Source: Ignelater luminosus (Eukaryota; Arthropoda; Insecta; Coleoptera; Elateridae). Taken from it: a DNA stretch of 64,000 nucleotides. The stretch is taken from contig VTPC01089958.1 of NCBI GenBank assembly GCA_011009095.1, positions 41,773 to 105,772 of the forward strand. The letters are read 5' to 3'. A model generated the notes under the pieces. The model was not told the origin of the DNA and searched no databases. It worked only from the letters and a program-made list of their open reading frames with translations. A program made the position numbers and the translations under genes. Shown here one piece after another: positions 1 through 10,690 of this stretch; within the stretch, counting starts at the first letter, position 1; each line of letters begins with the position of its first letter.

Positions 1-660
1 TTAATGTTTAAGATAGTTAAACTACTTTTATTGTTGGGATTATGAGATTGATTGTTGATAACATTATTCTATAAGTTTAAGCTGTGTGGTAATTAGCATA
101 GTGCTTCATGTTACTGGTGGTGGATCATATTAGTATAGAAAATAAGTATACAGTTATTGTTAAAATACGTTTGTTGTTACCAAGATTTGTGCTGTAGTCT
201 CGGTGTTAAATAAAAATACAAGAAGCGCAGTTGGCATATCCTATATTTTTTATATGGTTACAGGCCCAAAGTCAGAGCCAGTTTCAAAGTTAATTTTTTA
301 GATAATTTCAGAGTTGGTTAGTTTCAATTAAGTGTTTCACTGGCTAAACGTAAAAATAAGTATAATTAAAAGAAAAATATAGAATCTTAGAATTAAAAAA
401 TTAAATGAAGACGACTATCGGGGTACAACAGAAGGTCGGACGGCTTTGAACGTAGCATTCTTTTGCGGTTACCTAAAGTAAATAACAGACAATAAGGCAA
501 ACAGCTTTAGTGTTAATGACAATTTGGTTAGAACAGAAACTTGGTTTCTTGACTTTTATTTTGAAATCTAAGACCAAAGAAAAAATTCTCGTACTTGTGC
601 AAACAGATTCGTCCACGAAATAACCTTCAATGAAGTAGAGCTGATTGCGACAGGCGCCCT
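1..660. other. AT-rich DNA, no gene recognised
   Basis: Stops occur in all frames. The only feature of note is the slightly GC-richer stretch near 640-700, which leads into the mariner-like relic that follows. Confidence 0.6.
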
Positions 661-1410
661 GCAGAGAGCCTGCTGTCTTGGCTGGAAAACCATTGGTGGT
701 GTTGTAGAATGGCTTGCCTACACAACTGCAAATATTTTAGAACTGGTTATAGCCCTGTCTATTCTCTATATTGGGCCATTGTTCATAGACTTGTTGATCG
801 TCTCCGTAGAACAGGTACTGTTGATAAAGGTAAATTGTCTGGACGCACAAGTGTTATAACTAAAGATGTTCTGGAGTATGTACCAACTCGCATGGGACAG
901 TCCCAAGAAATCTTTGAGGCAATTATCGCAACAAACCGGTAGGTTTAAATAATTTCCTTTATCAGATAAAAAACTTTAGGCTTAAGCTATGGAACATGCC
1001 GGAAAGTATTGACAAAAGGAATAGCATTTGTACGGCTTCTTTGAAGATACTGTTACAGTTAATCGTTATAGAGAATTTTTGCAGACGGTTATAAATTAAT
1101 TGCATGATGATGAAATACAACAGGGATATTACCAACACGATAATGCCACTGCTCATACTACAGAGCAAACTCGTGCATATTTGGAAGAATACCCGATCTC
1201 ACTCCCCTAGATTATTTTTTATTTGGGCACCTAGAGAATACCATATATCGTACACGTCTGCATACAACAGAAGACTTGAAAAATGCCATTACAAATGCAA
1301 TACAAAATATCAACCAGCAACAGTTGCGAATGTTGTTGAAAACTTGAAGAGGAGAATTCAGGCTTGCAGACTTAATAATAGCGGTGATGTGGAACATACG
1401 ATGTAGAATT
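661..1410 (+). pseudogene. mariner-like (IS630/Tc1-mariner superfamily) transposase relic
   Basis: The first piece (about 709-942) reads as a DNA-binding domain, with RLVDRLRRTGTVDKGK followed by a conserved-looking helix segment. The second piece (about 1104-1406), read across frameshifts, gives a dipeptide-rich QHDNATAHTT block, which is the second catalytic Asp region (xDNAxxH) of this superfamily. It then gives LDYFLFGHLENTIYRTR and a C-terminal NINQQQLRMLL motif. The part between them, which should hold the first catalytic Asp, is mostly missing. Frameshifts and stops show that it is dead. The pattern resembles transposases often annotated as uncharacterised proteins in insects and spiders. 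No terminal inverted repeats were found. The superfamily call is good; the exact lineage is a guess. Confidence 0.7.
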
Positions 1411-1915
1411 TTTAATTTAAATTATTCTTGCTAGATAGCAATATTTTTGAAAATTAAGATATTTTTAAATCATATATAAAAAATGTATCTTGTAAGAAAA
1501 TGTTTTATTGAATTAAATAAATTTTATAAAACAACTTTTAATTTCATATAGTTCAAACTATGTAAGTTCTGTAATTACTGAATGATTTAGAAAGTTTAAA
1601 TTAATTTTATTAGTGGAAACAATCGTTGGTATCAGTGTTCAAACTAAAATTTATGTTTATAGAAATTCTCAAACAGTAGGCAACCACTTTAGCAGAGGTG
1701 TTTTCCGGGTGGCATGGATTTTATTACAAAAACAGTTTTTTAGTAGTGAAGTTTATCCTATAAGTAAATGACAGTAAATGGAATCAAATTTAGATAACAC
1801 CACCTGCGGAAAGCAATTTTTTTGGACTAGCAATGTACTGTATTTATATCTCAGAGCATCTTTGAAGTTGAATTTAACTCTTAAGTTTAAACTTTTGTTT
1901 ATAATAAATGATTTT
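1411..1915. other. AT-rich spacer
   Basis: I see no gene, repeat array or terminal repeat in it. Confidence 0.5.
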
Positions 1916-1919
1916 GAAT

Positions 1920-2450
1920 AAATAAATCAGGATGATGTTGTCTACCATCATGACTATCATCAGCACCGACCCACCACCACCTCCAGAACTATCAAACCGC
2001 ACCTGTTGCACAGGCAGATGCAAACAGAAGAGAAAATACTGAGTACGTTCCATTCTTGACTTTGTTATTGTATAGTATAGTGATGTTTGCATTTGTTTGC
2101 GTTAAAACAAAAAAAAGTCTTTTTAATCTAAAATTAGTTTTATATTCTTTAATTAAAATTTATTTTCACCGTACATCAAAATCAAATAAGAGCAATGTAC
2201 TCATCCTCTTACTTTATTTATTAAATCTCTCTTAAGGAAGCGTAAATATTTATTTAAATTACAACGGAAAAGATATTACAAAATTCAAGTATCTTTTTAT
2301 ATTAAAAATTCTTATTGCAAACAAGATAGGAACTTTCTGCATTAATTATATTTATTTTAGTAGAAAAACATGTCTGCTTCTAAATATATTTCTGTTTATG
2401 GAAATAAATGATACTTCCATAAATTCTTAAGATAGAATAAAACAGCAGGT
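1920..2450 (-). repeat. diverged third copy of the promoter/first-exon duplication
   Basis: The stretch from about 2040 to 2450 aligns by eye, in the same orientation, with the left arm of the inverted duplication at 4.95-5.4 kb. Shared blocks include the TGATGTTTGCATTTG box, a run of A, an AAATTTATT..CACC block and ATTAATTATATTTATTTTA. On the minus strand this is the upstream region of the duplicated unit. The place of exon 1 (about 1985-2040) is only loosely similar: it reads YFLFCLHLPVQQV and then a glycine run. That reading is weak and no gene is claimed. Confidence 0.5.
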
Positions 2451-4400
2451 ACACTTTATTTATTTATTAAATCTCTAAGAAGAAATCGTAAATAAACAGT
2501 GTCCAGAACATTTAATTGTCTTTTACTTTTTTAAGTTTGCCTACATTTTTACGCAATACGCTTTATCTATAATGTCCTGAAATTTAGATAGATAATGGTA
2601 CAGAATAATCCTTGTTAGACTACTTGAAGTTGTCTCATTGGCGTTTTTCAAACAGGCTGTGTTGTATGTCTAATGACTTGAGGTGACGGTACGACGGTGA
2701 CGATAGCGTTGTTAACCACCGATTATTGGAAAAAATCTAGTCTTTCAAAGAGTTTCAATATTAATAATAACTATGGCCCGGTTTCTACTTTCGTTTCACT
2801 AAGTAATAAAGCTTCTTTAAAAAGCTGGATTCCTACTTGATCAGGGGGCAGAATGGTGAACGTTTTACACATTTATTTCCATCGCGTTAAAGCTTCTGTA
2901 CTCGTAAGGCAAGCTTTTCGTTTTGCAAACTTTCGAGCTTCGCTGCCATTAGTTTATACTCTTCCTTATCTGATAACGTTAAAAGCAGATCTCAAATGAA
3001 AACCTTTTTAGGGATGCAGGCAGTCTGAAGTTGTCTTTTTCTTAGCTACCAAGCTTTTATCTTTAAAACGAATAATTTCACGGTTTTTAAGACATCAAAC
3101 GAAAACCAATTAGTATATTATCAAGATGATATTCCTTGTCTCGTCTTTATTTTTTGATGCCATGTCGTGTCTTGGTCTTAACTATATCACGACAAATCGA
3201 TTATTCGATCAACTTCTTAAAAATTACAAAAGTCAATTGAATAAAGCTGAAATGATTTGTGTTAAAGGATACGAGGATGTGTCATCTACGACAACTTTAG
3301 ATTCTGGGAGTTAGCAAATACACTTGCCCAAGATTGTTATGTCTAATCGTATCAGAATTATGTAGAATGTCAAGTTTCATGGTATTGTAAACAAACTAGT
3401 GTTGTCCTTACTGAAAGGAAGGTTGTCACGTCCCAATACTACCTTTTCGCTACAAATTAGACAGTATAAATAGAATTCTGCTACGGGAAAAAATTAGTAG
3501 ACTAACCTAGATTACAAAAGTATATTACATTGGTTTGCAGGCCTTGCTGTTTATAAGAACCTGAGTATTGCGTAGCAGAAAAGTTTAAAAATATCTTTTT
3601 TGGAAAAATCCATTTTTTGTTGTCCAATTTGTTCCGTACATAGAAGAAGCATGAGAGTGCAAAAACCTGTTCTATTATTACTAATAGCCGAGATGCCCTG
3701 AAATCCCATCGAAGGTGCCCTCCGCATAGTCACGACATCGTTAGTTTCATGTTTTCATTGCCATCTGTTCCGAATTGCAGTTGTCTTAATTTATCTAATC
3801 TCGGCAACTATATACAAGATTGTTTAAACTGTTTGAAATTTTCAACGAACACAAAAAACAAAAATTCTTGATTTCTTTGTAGACAATCTACAGACAAATC
3901 TTTTGTTTTTCATATCTTTAACATATCCAAGTTTTCATGCGACGTTTCGGTATACTCATCCTGTACATCAGCGCAACAAGCAAAGCTATGAGCGTTCTGA
4001 CGGGCCGTTGTTGCCCATACGGCTACTATCGCTTACGTGGGAAATGCAGCGATCGACCTTAGATTTCGTCGCATGAAGTTATCTTTTTATCGTAAAAATG
4101 ATCATAGTTAACAAACGAAAGATCAATAACCTAGCAGATTTTACTGCTGTTAAATTGAAACGCGATGAGAATTGATCTGCACGACACAAATATGCAGATA
4201 TGCATTATAGAAGCTTTAGCCGGACACGAATCGAGCTTTGTTTGCTCACATAGCTATAATATTTGGAATATTTAGTTTTACAACAAAATAATTGTTAAAT
4301 ACTCAATTTTAGTTCACAAAAATTAATTTTAAAAACATATAAAGGTTAAGCAGTAAAGCTTAAAATCTTGAATGAATTTTCTCAAGCATTATTAAATTGC
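2451..4400. other. intergenic DNA without a recognised gene
   Basis: A second copy of a TTATTTATTAAATCTCT block begins near 2459 (first copy near 2216). Around 2890-2985 the minus strand reads as a short helical segment (SDKEEYKLMAAKLESLQNEK) that ends in a stop, probably the remnant of a coiled-coil protein. Nothing else was recognised. Confidence 0.4.
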
Positions 4401-4408
4401 ATAAAGCT

Positions 4409-4534
4409 CCTATTTGGTCACCCAAAGTGCCTATTTGGTTGCCTAAAATACCTATTTAGTGGCCTAAAATGTTTATTTCATTGCCTACAGTGCCTATTTG
4501 ACCGCCTAAATTACCTATAATAATGCCTACTTTA
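4409..4534 (+). repeat. 21-bp minisatellite, six units
   Basis: Units start at 4409, 4430, 4451, 4472, 4493 and 4514, a strict 21-bp period. The consensus is roughly CCTATTTGGTTGCCTAAAATG. Units differ at several positions but not in length. The array lies about 25 bp outside the left arm of the inverted duplication. Its core TTTGGTTGCCTAAAGT resembles the first half of the 41-bp satellite beyond the right arm. Confidence 0.85.
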
Positions 4535-4558
4535 AAGTTTTGTTTAGTGCCGGTCTCT

Positions 4559-5425
4559 AGCTATTACCACTGAACACAACGGCGGCGTGTGTATTTGTTT
4601 GCTAGCCAGATCTTTGTTTTCAAGTTCCATGAGGAATTTAAAATTTTCAAATGTTGATCGTAGATACATTAAAAAGAAGATTTAACTACAGTATGTAAGG
4701 TTTGAAATACCTATTCGCAGAAATGTCGAGACTATTTCCAAAAATAGGCCTAACTAACAATACCTTGAAGAGGAAATTGTGTAGTACGTTTTCCTGTTTG
4801 TTTTTTTTTTGATGACACATTGGTATACTTAGTAGACACAAGTTAATGTCATTAAGGAATAAAATGAAATAGAAACCTTCTTACCACCAGGACCAACTGC
4901 AATAACAGACTAAGCACCAACAAGCAGGAGAAGACAAAATACAGCTTTCATAGTAGTTGGTTGTTCACTAATGCGAAATATTACAACTGAATGCATTCTG
5001 GAATGGATTTTGTTATTTTATAGTTACTGCACCATGCAACAATGATGTTTGCATTTGTCTGCGTCAATACCAAAAAAAATATTACCATTGTCTTTTGAAA
5101 TTAATTTTGTTTTTCTTTGGATAAAATTTATTATCAGCACCATATAACAAAATCAAATAGTAAGAGCGCTGCTTTCTTTCTGATTTTGTTTTTACATTTT
5201 TTACAATAAGGAATGGTAAATATTGAAAGAAGCAAAAACAGCTTATTAAATATTGTTATTGCATTGATAACATGAACTTTCAACAACAGCACGTATTCTG
5301 GATTAATTGTAATTATTTTACTAAAAAAAAACATATTTCTTCAGAAAATTATTCTTTTTGGGGATATAAATCATATAGAAATTATACACAATTTTCATAA
5401 TAGAAGCTAGACTTTACTTATGTAT
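4559..5425 (-). repeat. left arm of an inverted duplication
   Basis: This arm is the reverse complement of 8485-9343, with long matching stretches broken by small indels. Matches run from the CTAGCCAGATCTTTGTTT block (near 4600, against 9290-9310), through the first exon and promoter, to the AGTCTAGC..CTATTATGAAAATTGT block (near 5400, against 8500). The two arms are clearly homologous but not recent. A search of the genome assembly would show whether the unit is a repeat family or a local duplication. Confidence 0.85.
4885..4951 (-). pseudogene. signal-peptide first exon of a small secreted protein, left copy
   Basis: Reading down from 4951 on the minus strand, the 67-nt exon encodes MKAVFCLLLLVGA, an in-frame TAG, then SVIAVGPGG, and ends at a GTAAGAAG splice donor (4884 downward). 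A short charged N-end followed by a leucine core and small residues is a typical secretory signal peptide. The TAG sits at codon 14, in the same place as in the right copy, so the stop predates the duplication or hides an unusual transcript structure. A TATA-like ACTATAAAATAAC lies upstream near 5012-5025. Downstream exons were not found. The family is unknown; insects have many short secreted peptides of this layout. Confidence 0.55.
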
Positions 5426-5585
5426 TACATTTATAATAAAATATTGTTGTTGTTCATATTTTGCTTTTTAGTAATAAAAAACAAAATTAAAAATCATTTT
5501 CATTTTAAAAAAATACATTCGTACATTCAAAACCCATTTCGTATTAGAAATTTATTCCACAAGTAAAGTCTAGCTGCTATTATTC
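5395..5585. repeat. palindromic inner edge of the left arm
   Basis: AGCTAGACTTTACTT near 5404 is followed near 5564 by its inverse AAGTAAAGTCTAGCT. Between them is TTTTGCTTTTTAGTAATAAAAAAC, itself partly palindromic. The 5453-5580 stretch is also a direct repeat of 8365-8520. The arm edge therefore holds a foldback next to a direct repeat. Confidence 0.7.
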
Positions 5586-5599
5586 TGTCTTGAAAGTTA

Positions 5600-6235
5600 T
5601 GTTATACTTTTATATTAAACTAAACTATTATTTAATTATTACGTTTTTCAGAAAAACGTATTTGAAATTGTGTATTTGCAGTTTAGTGTGTAGAAATTTT
5701 TAATTACGGTTATGTTAGTTTCAAAAAAGGTAAAAGACTCAATTTGTATTAACTAAATACATAATTGAATAGTTAAATTAAAATGCCAAAGAAAAATCTA
5801 CAGAGCAATCGAATACTCTAGGAAACGCCTCAGTAGTTTTCCATCGTGAAACAGAAATCTGAAATGTCTGAAATAATTAGGGAAGAACTTAGATTGCTTA
5901 TATTGTTTTAATCTAACATTAAACATAGCACGTTTTTAGAATAAAAATTTTTTAGCATCTTGTCAACAACTTACCTTTCAAAGAAAGAGGCTTTGTTTTA
6001 CCTTTTCTTTCATGTAGAGTCCGAAAATAGTTAATATTAGGAATGCTAATTGAGGGTTTTACGTTTCAATCTTTATGTTTGTTTTTCAAGTTTTCTAAAT
6101 GGAATTCCCGTTTTTGTTTATATTACAACATAAAAATTATTAATATTGTGCAAAACATTTAAAATTAAAAAAAAATGAAAAGTATTTTGACATTATTATA
6201 ACAATGACTCAGGTCCCAATGAGCCACATTTGATC
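5600..6235. other. AT-rich DNA, no gene recognised
   Basis: Long A and T runs with stops in all frames. It lies between the left inverted arm and the family A relic. Confidence 0.5.
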
Positions 6236-6239
6236 CACA

Positions 6240-7275
6240 GGTACAACTAAACGATTTTGTTCGTGAATTTAACCTAAGCAAAGGCAAAGCCGAGTTGCTT
6301 GGCTGCTGATTGAAAAGCTGGAATTTATCGGAACACAGTACCAAAGCTAGCCATTTCCGTAACCGCAAAAAGAAGTTATGTGAGTTCTATTCTGTGAACG
6401 ACAGTCTTACCTACTGCAGTGATATTGACGGTTTGATGCAAACCCTTGGACGTAAACGCAAACCAGAAGAATGGCGACTGTTCATTGATGCATCTAAATT
6501 TAGTTTGAAAGCAGTTCCATTGCATTGCATTGCCTTCAGTTCCCATTCCATACTTAGTTCACCTAAAGCAATCTTATAAAACTATGAAATGCCTTTTAAC
6601 GAGCGTAGACTATAAACGATACGACTGGAAAATATGTGGAGATTGGAAAGTTATAACTTTGTTATGAGGAATGCAACTGGGATTTACAAAATACTTTTTG
6701 TGCAAGTGGGACAGTCGTGCTAAATCGCTGAAATTGTGAAAAGTTGGCCAAGTAGGCAGATAGTTGTGGAATAAAAATATATTTTACATGAAAGCCTTGT
6801 GGATAAAAACAATATCTATTTGCCCCCTTTACATATAAAGTTAGGGCTGATAAAGAATTTTGTAAAAGGTATTGACTGTGGCGAAAGATGTTTTCAGTAC
6901 ATGAAAAAGAAATTTACAAAAATCAGAGAAGCTAAGATAAAGGAGGGCGTATTTGTTGGTCTCCAAATTCGGCAGTTAATGAACGACAGCGGTTTCGATG
7001 CGGTTCTACAAGGAAAAGAAAAAGTGGCGTGGAATTGTTTCAAATCTGCCATAAAGGGCTTTCTGGACAACAAAAAAAGTGGAAAATTTCAAAAACCTCG
7101 TCGACGAAATGTTGACAGCTTACCGTAAAGTGGGATGCAATATGTCGCTAAAGATGGATTATTTACAGTCTCACTTGAATTTTTTCTCGGAAACTATACG
7201 TGCTAGGGAAGAACTAAAAGCAGATTTAGACTCAGCTCGCAAAAATGACACAAGATCACCTTCTTGTAACTAGGA
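6240..7275 (+). pseudogene. uncharacterised repeat-borne gene family A, copy 1
   Basis: The relic reads in order VQLNDFVREFNLSKGKAELL, then WRLFIDASKFSLKAV, WKICGDWKVI, FLCEWDSR-like text at about 6690, LPPLHIKLGLIKNFVK (6820-6870), EGVFVGLQIRQLM and GCNMSLKMDYLQSHLNFF (7130-7185). At least four frameshifts or stops break it. The same blocks in the same order occur on the minus strand at 52.8-54.1 kb, so this is a dispersed repeat family. Proteins with this arrangement are familiar as uncharacterised multicopy proteins in insect genomes. I know no biochemical function. It may be the product of an unclassified DNA transposon. The copy stops just after the SHLNFF block. Confidence 0.7.
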
Positions 7276-7329
7276 ACCAGAAAGATAGTTTCAATTTGTT
7301 AATCAGTGTTATTAGACTCGATTGCATTT

Positions 7330-8232
7330 TACTCCGAATTATTAAAACCGGGAGGCAAGGAACATTTAATAAATTACGTGTTAAAAACGTATATTTACAA
7401 ATGACGCTATTAGAAGAATGGGGGAAAATACCTTCCTCCTATACCACGGAGTCGTTGTTCTCACTCTTGGTAGCAGCGCTGGAAGTCTTCAACTGGTATG
7501 GCTTTTAACTGGTCGGTCACAGTCTTTTGAATGTTCTCCAGAGTTCCAAAATGACGTCCTTTTAGGACATGTTTCAATTTCGGGAAAAGGAAAAAGTCAC
7601 AAGGACTCAAATCAGGTGAATAGAGGGGATGAGGAACAACAGTAATGCGTTTTGAGGTCAAAAATTCACTGATGGAAATTACTGTGTGACACGGAGCATT
7701 GTCATGATGTCTGTCAAAATTTGATGCACGGTGAAAGTGTTTAAATTTAACTGTTCACTCATCATCCTTATTGTTAAACGACGGTCTGATCTCACAAGAG
7801 CCCTCACACGTTCAACGTTTTCGTCAGTTTTTGAAGTTGAAGGTCTCCCTGAGCGAGGTTCATCTTCAACGTGTTCTCGGCCGTCCAAAAATGATTTGTG
7901 CCAGCGGAAAACTTGTGCTCTTGATAAGCACTGTTCTCCATAGACCTGTTTCAACTTTTCAAAAGTCACACTCGCGGATTCACCAAGTTTAACACAAAAC
8001 TTTATTGCACAACGTTGCTCTAAATTCCGATGCTCCATTTCTGTAACACACAACAAAAACACAACTTCACTGATGGCGCTGTCAAAAATAATGTGTTAGC
8101 TGTACGGAGTTATAACTCGGACTGAGGAAGTGGAAGCGATAAACAAACCGGTTTAGCATAGGCCGGTAGACACAACGATGCCAGATCTCCCGCAGTGTTG
8201 CCAGTCTCATTATTTTTCTCACACACCTCGTA
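7330..8232 (-). mobile_element. mariner element with internal deletion
   Basis: The N-terminal part (8062-7690) reads EHRNLEQRCAIKFCVKLGE, a helix-turn-helix with FRWHKSF, and GRPSTSKTDENVERVRALV, as in mariner transposases. It runs to the HQILT segment and then jumps to the C-terminal part (7661-7425): TSKRITVVPHPLYSPDLSPC, DFFLFPKLKHVLKG and FQRCYQE. The whole first catalytic Asp region and the DNA-H block are missing, so the transposase cannot work. The Trp after YQE is a TGA. The right end carries TACGAGGTGTGTGAGAAAA read inward on the minus strand, with TA at 8231-8232. The left end near 7330-7360 (GGGAGGCAAGGAAC) is less clearly bounded. It sits between family A copy 1 and the right inverted arm. 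Confidence 0.85.
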
Positions 8233-8860
8233 TACCAAACGACCTAAAGCAGTGGTGAAATCTGGTGAAGGCCACACAAAATATTACTAGCCGTTTTTAA
8301 TGAAGTACATCTATCAACAGTTTCAGTATCTCTTATTATAATTTTAAAAAAACATTGTTTCTATTGATATTTTGCTTTTCAGTAATAAAAAGCAAAATTA
8401 AAAATCATTTTATTTTTAAAATTACGTTCGTACATTCAAAATCTGTTGGATACTTTGTCATTATTAAGATTTCTTATTAGATATCTAATACATACGTAAA
8501 GTCTAGCTGCTGTTATGAAAATTGTATAATATTTTTATATAATTTATGTCCCTAAAGGAAAATATTTTCTGAAAAATTTGTTTTTTAGTAGAATAAATAC
8601 AATTAATCCAGAATGCTATTGTTGAGAATTTATTTCATGTATGCAATAACAATATTTAATAAGCAATTTTTGCTTCTTTAAATATTTACCATTCCTTATT
8701 ATATGAAATGCAAAAAGGAAATCAACAAGAAAGCAGCGCTCTTATTATTTGATTTTAATATATGGTGCTGATAATAAATTTTATCCAAAGGAAAATGGTA
8801 ATATTGTCCTTTGCATTAACGCAGGCAAATGCAAACGTCATTGTTGCGTGGGGGAGTAAC

Positions 8861-8896
8861 TATAAAATAAAAAATCCATTCTAGAATGCATTCAGT
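8861..8896 (+). promoter_or_regulatory. TATA box and initiator of the duplicated exon
   Basis: TATAAAATAA at 8861-8870 is followed by an arthropod-type initiator TCAGT at 8892-8896, whose adenine lies 33 bp after the start of the TATA box. Both motifs are kept in the inverted copy at about 4.98-5.02 kb. The spacing is that of a standard insect core promoter. Confidence 0.65.
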
Positions 8897-8930
8897 TGTA
8901 ATATTTTGCACTACTGAACCACCAACTACA

Positions 8931-8997
8931 ATGAAAACTGTATTTTGCTTTCTTCTGCTTGTTGGTGCTTAGGCTGTTATTGCAGTTGGTCCTGATA
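8931..8997 (+). pseudogene. signal-peptide first exon of a small secreted protein, right copy
   Basis: ATG at 8931 opens MKTVFCFLLLVGA, then TAG, then AVIAVGPD, ending at a GTAAGAAGG donor at 8998. The exon is 67 nt, the same length as in the left copy. The start lies about 37 nt after the initiator, giving a short leader typical of small secreted peptides. The donor and the promoter are conserved in both arms, but so is the TAG at codon 14. Either both are pseudogenes from a mutated parent or the exon is used differently. No downstream exon was found before the satellite. Confidence 0.55.
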
Positions 8998-9532
8998 GTA
9001 AGAAGGTTTTTAATTTATTTTATTCCTGAATGCCATTCACTTGTGTCTACTAAGTACACCAACGTGCTATAAAAAAAAACAAACAGGAAAATGTACTACG
9101 TCGGTGATGGCAAATTATACACAATTTCCTCTTCAAAGTGTTGTTAGTTAGGCCTATTTTTGGGAATAGTCTCGGTCTTTCTGAGAATAGGTATGTCAAA
9201 CCATACATACTATAGTTAACAAACTGTTAAAATTTTCTTTCTAATGTATCGATAACTTGAAAATTTTAAATTCCTTCTGGAACTTAAAAACAAAGATCTG
9301 GCTAGCAAACAAATAAACACGCCGTTGTGTTCAGTGATAATAACCTTACATAGTTAGGTCCATGGAGATCGATTTTATTATTTCGACTGTAATCAAGATA
9401 TTATTCTTGTTTATGAAGTTACAGTAAAAAACAACGATTAAATCTAAATTCAAAACTTTTTTTTTAAGAATTGCGAAAAACTAAATTGAACAGATTTTGT
9501 ATTAGATTTAGATAAGTATTCTAAATCTTTTA

Positions 9533-10105
9533 GTGACTTACTATTGGGCGTCACCTGCCAATAAACCACCAATGGTAACTCACAATCCAGCTTTGCATTC
9601 TAATAGGTACCAGCAGCTCAACACTAAGTTTCGTTTTTTTACAGACCCATTTGGTAGTCCAAGATCAGAAATTCTTGCTTTCCTAGAGCCACCTTTGCCG
9701 GTTTATAATCGTACTTTGTCTACCAATTGTCCACTTTTAGTTACTCAAAGCGGTACTTAAGTCGTGCTCCGCATTCCCATGGCCACTTTTGGTAGCGCAA
9801 AGTTAGGTTTTGCCTTCCAACAATTACCTTTGGCCACCCAAAGTTAGGCTTCAACACTCTAATAAACCACTACAATAGCTAGAGATCGGCTCTCATCTTC
9901 CAAGGTCATGCTTTGCTTTCCTAGAACCCATTTTTGTGGCCCCAAGTCGTGGTTTATCAACCAACGGTTGCTTGTGGTGTACCAAGTCGTATTTCGAACA
10001 ACATCTACATTTGGGAGTCCAGAAGTGTGCTTCGCCCTTTAACAGTCAACCTTAGTGTCCTGAGATCCGGTTTTGATGTTCAAGGTTATCTGTATTAGCC
10101 TTGTA
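9533..10105 (+). repeat. degenerate 41-bp satellite, left block
   Basis: Loosely repeated units contain a CCACCTTTGGTAGYCCAAAGTC half and a TGCTTYGCACTCCAA half. Examples lie around 9540-9600, 9690-9760 and 9780-9860. Divergence between units is high. The block is separated from the right block by a 0.6-kb LTR-like insertion. Confidence 0.75.
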
Positions 10106-10690
10106 GGGTCACTTTCTAAAAACTAGAAATTCGTAGAACATTAACGTATTGGAAATAAACATTCAAGGTAAAAGTGTCCCACTTATACCTGTTAATTCCT
10201 TAAAGATATCTTCGAAAGCTTTGCACTCTAAAATTTTCATAGAAAAAAGGTTTTGCCGTTTGTCAATTAATTCTTTTCAAACCTACTCCTTTGAAATATC
10301 TTAAATATCATTATAAATTTTCCTAGAAGAATTTTGCTTTTGTCTATATCTTTCTTAAGCAGACCTACAGCAATAATATTTCTTTGAACAAGATTTCTGT
10401 TGATAGTTTTCAGAACATGATTATTATATTATTTTCTTCGAAGACTCAAAAACCCCGCTCTTTGTTAGACACGAATAGAAATGTATAAAAGCTTAGTTAT
10501 TTAGAGGGACATTCATTCATTTGCTATCATTCATAGTTTGCACAAGATTTAACAACATAGTTCCTTGACAGTTGTTAACCTCTTTATAAACTTTAATAAA
10601 TAACATTTATTTTTATTATTTTATTATTAAACGAACTCGCATATTATTATTAAACCGCCTGACATCAGAACTTGCTTAAAATCGGAATCT
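10106..10690 (+). mobile_element. LTR-like insertion in the satellite
   Basis: The 41-bp pattern stops near 10105 and resumes near 10690. The insert begins TGTAGGGTCAC and ends close to CCGCCTGACA. It holds a TATA box (ATGTATAAAAGC, about 10480), a likely start region with ATTCATTCATTTG, and then AATAAATAAC (about 10600) as a polyadenylation signal, the order found in a retrotransposon LTR. I could not confirm a target duplication. It could also be another AT-rich repeat. Confidence 0.4.

Larger units (their letters stand above)
8485..9343 (+). repeat. right arm of an inverted duplication
   Basis: Partner of 4559-5425 in opposite orientation. It includes the promoter, the signal-peptide exon and about 350 bp of the following intron, which are conserved between the arms. 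Loop length between the arms is about 3.06 kb. Confidence 0.85.

Noticed and set aside
1874..2092. Minus-strand glycine-rich frame, a possible antimicrobial peptide
   Set aside because: The match to the duplicated exon is weak, there is no clean signal peptide, and the frame runs into AT-rich noise.
4409..4534. CRISPR array
   Set aside because: Units are contiguous without spacers, and the DNA is clearly animal.
8970..8972. TAG in the signal exon as a recoded codon
   Set aside because: Selenocysteine uses TGA. Nothing suggests TAG readthrough, so a pseudogene is simpler.
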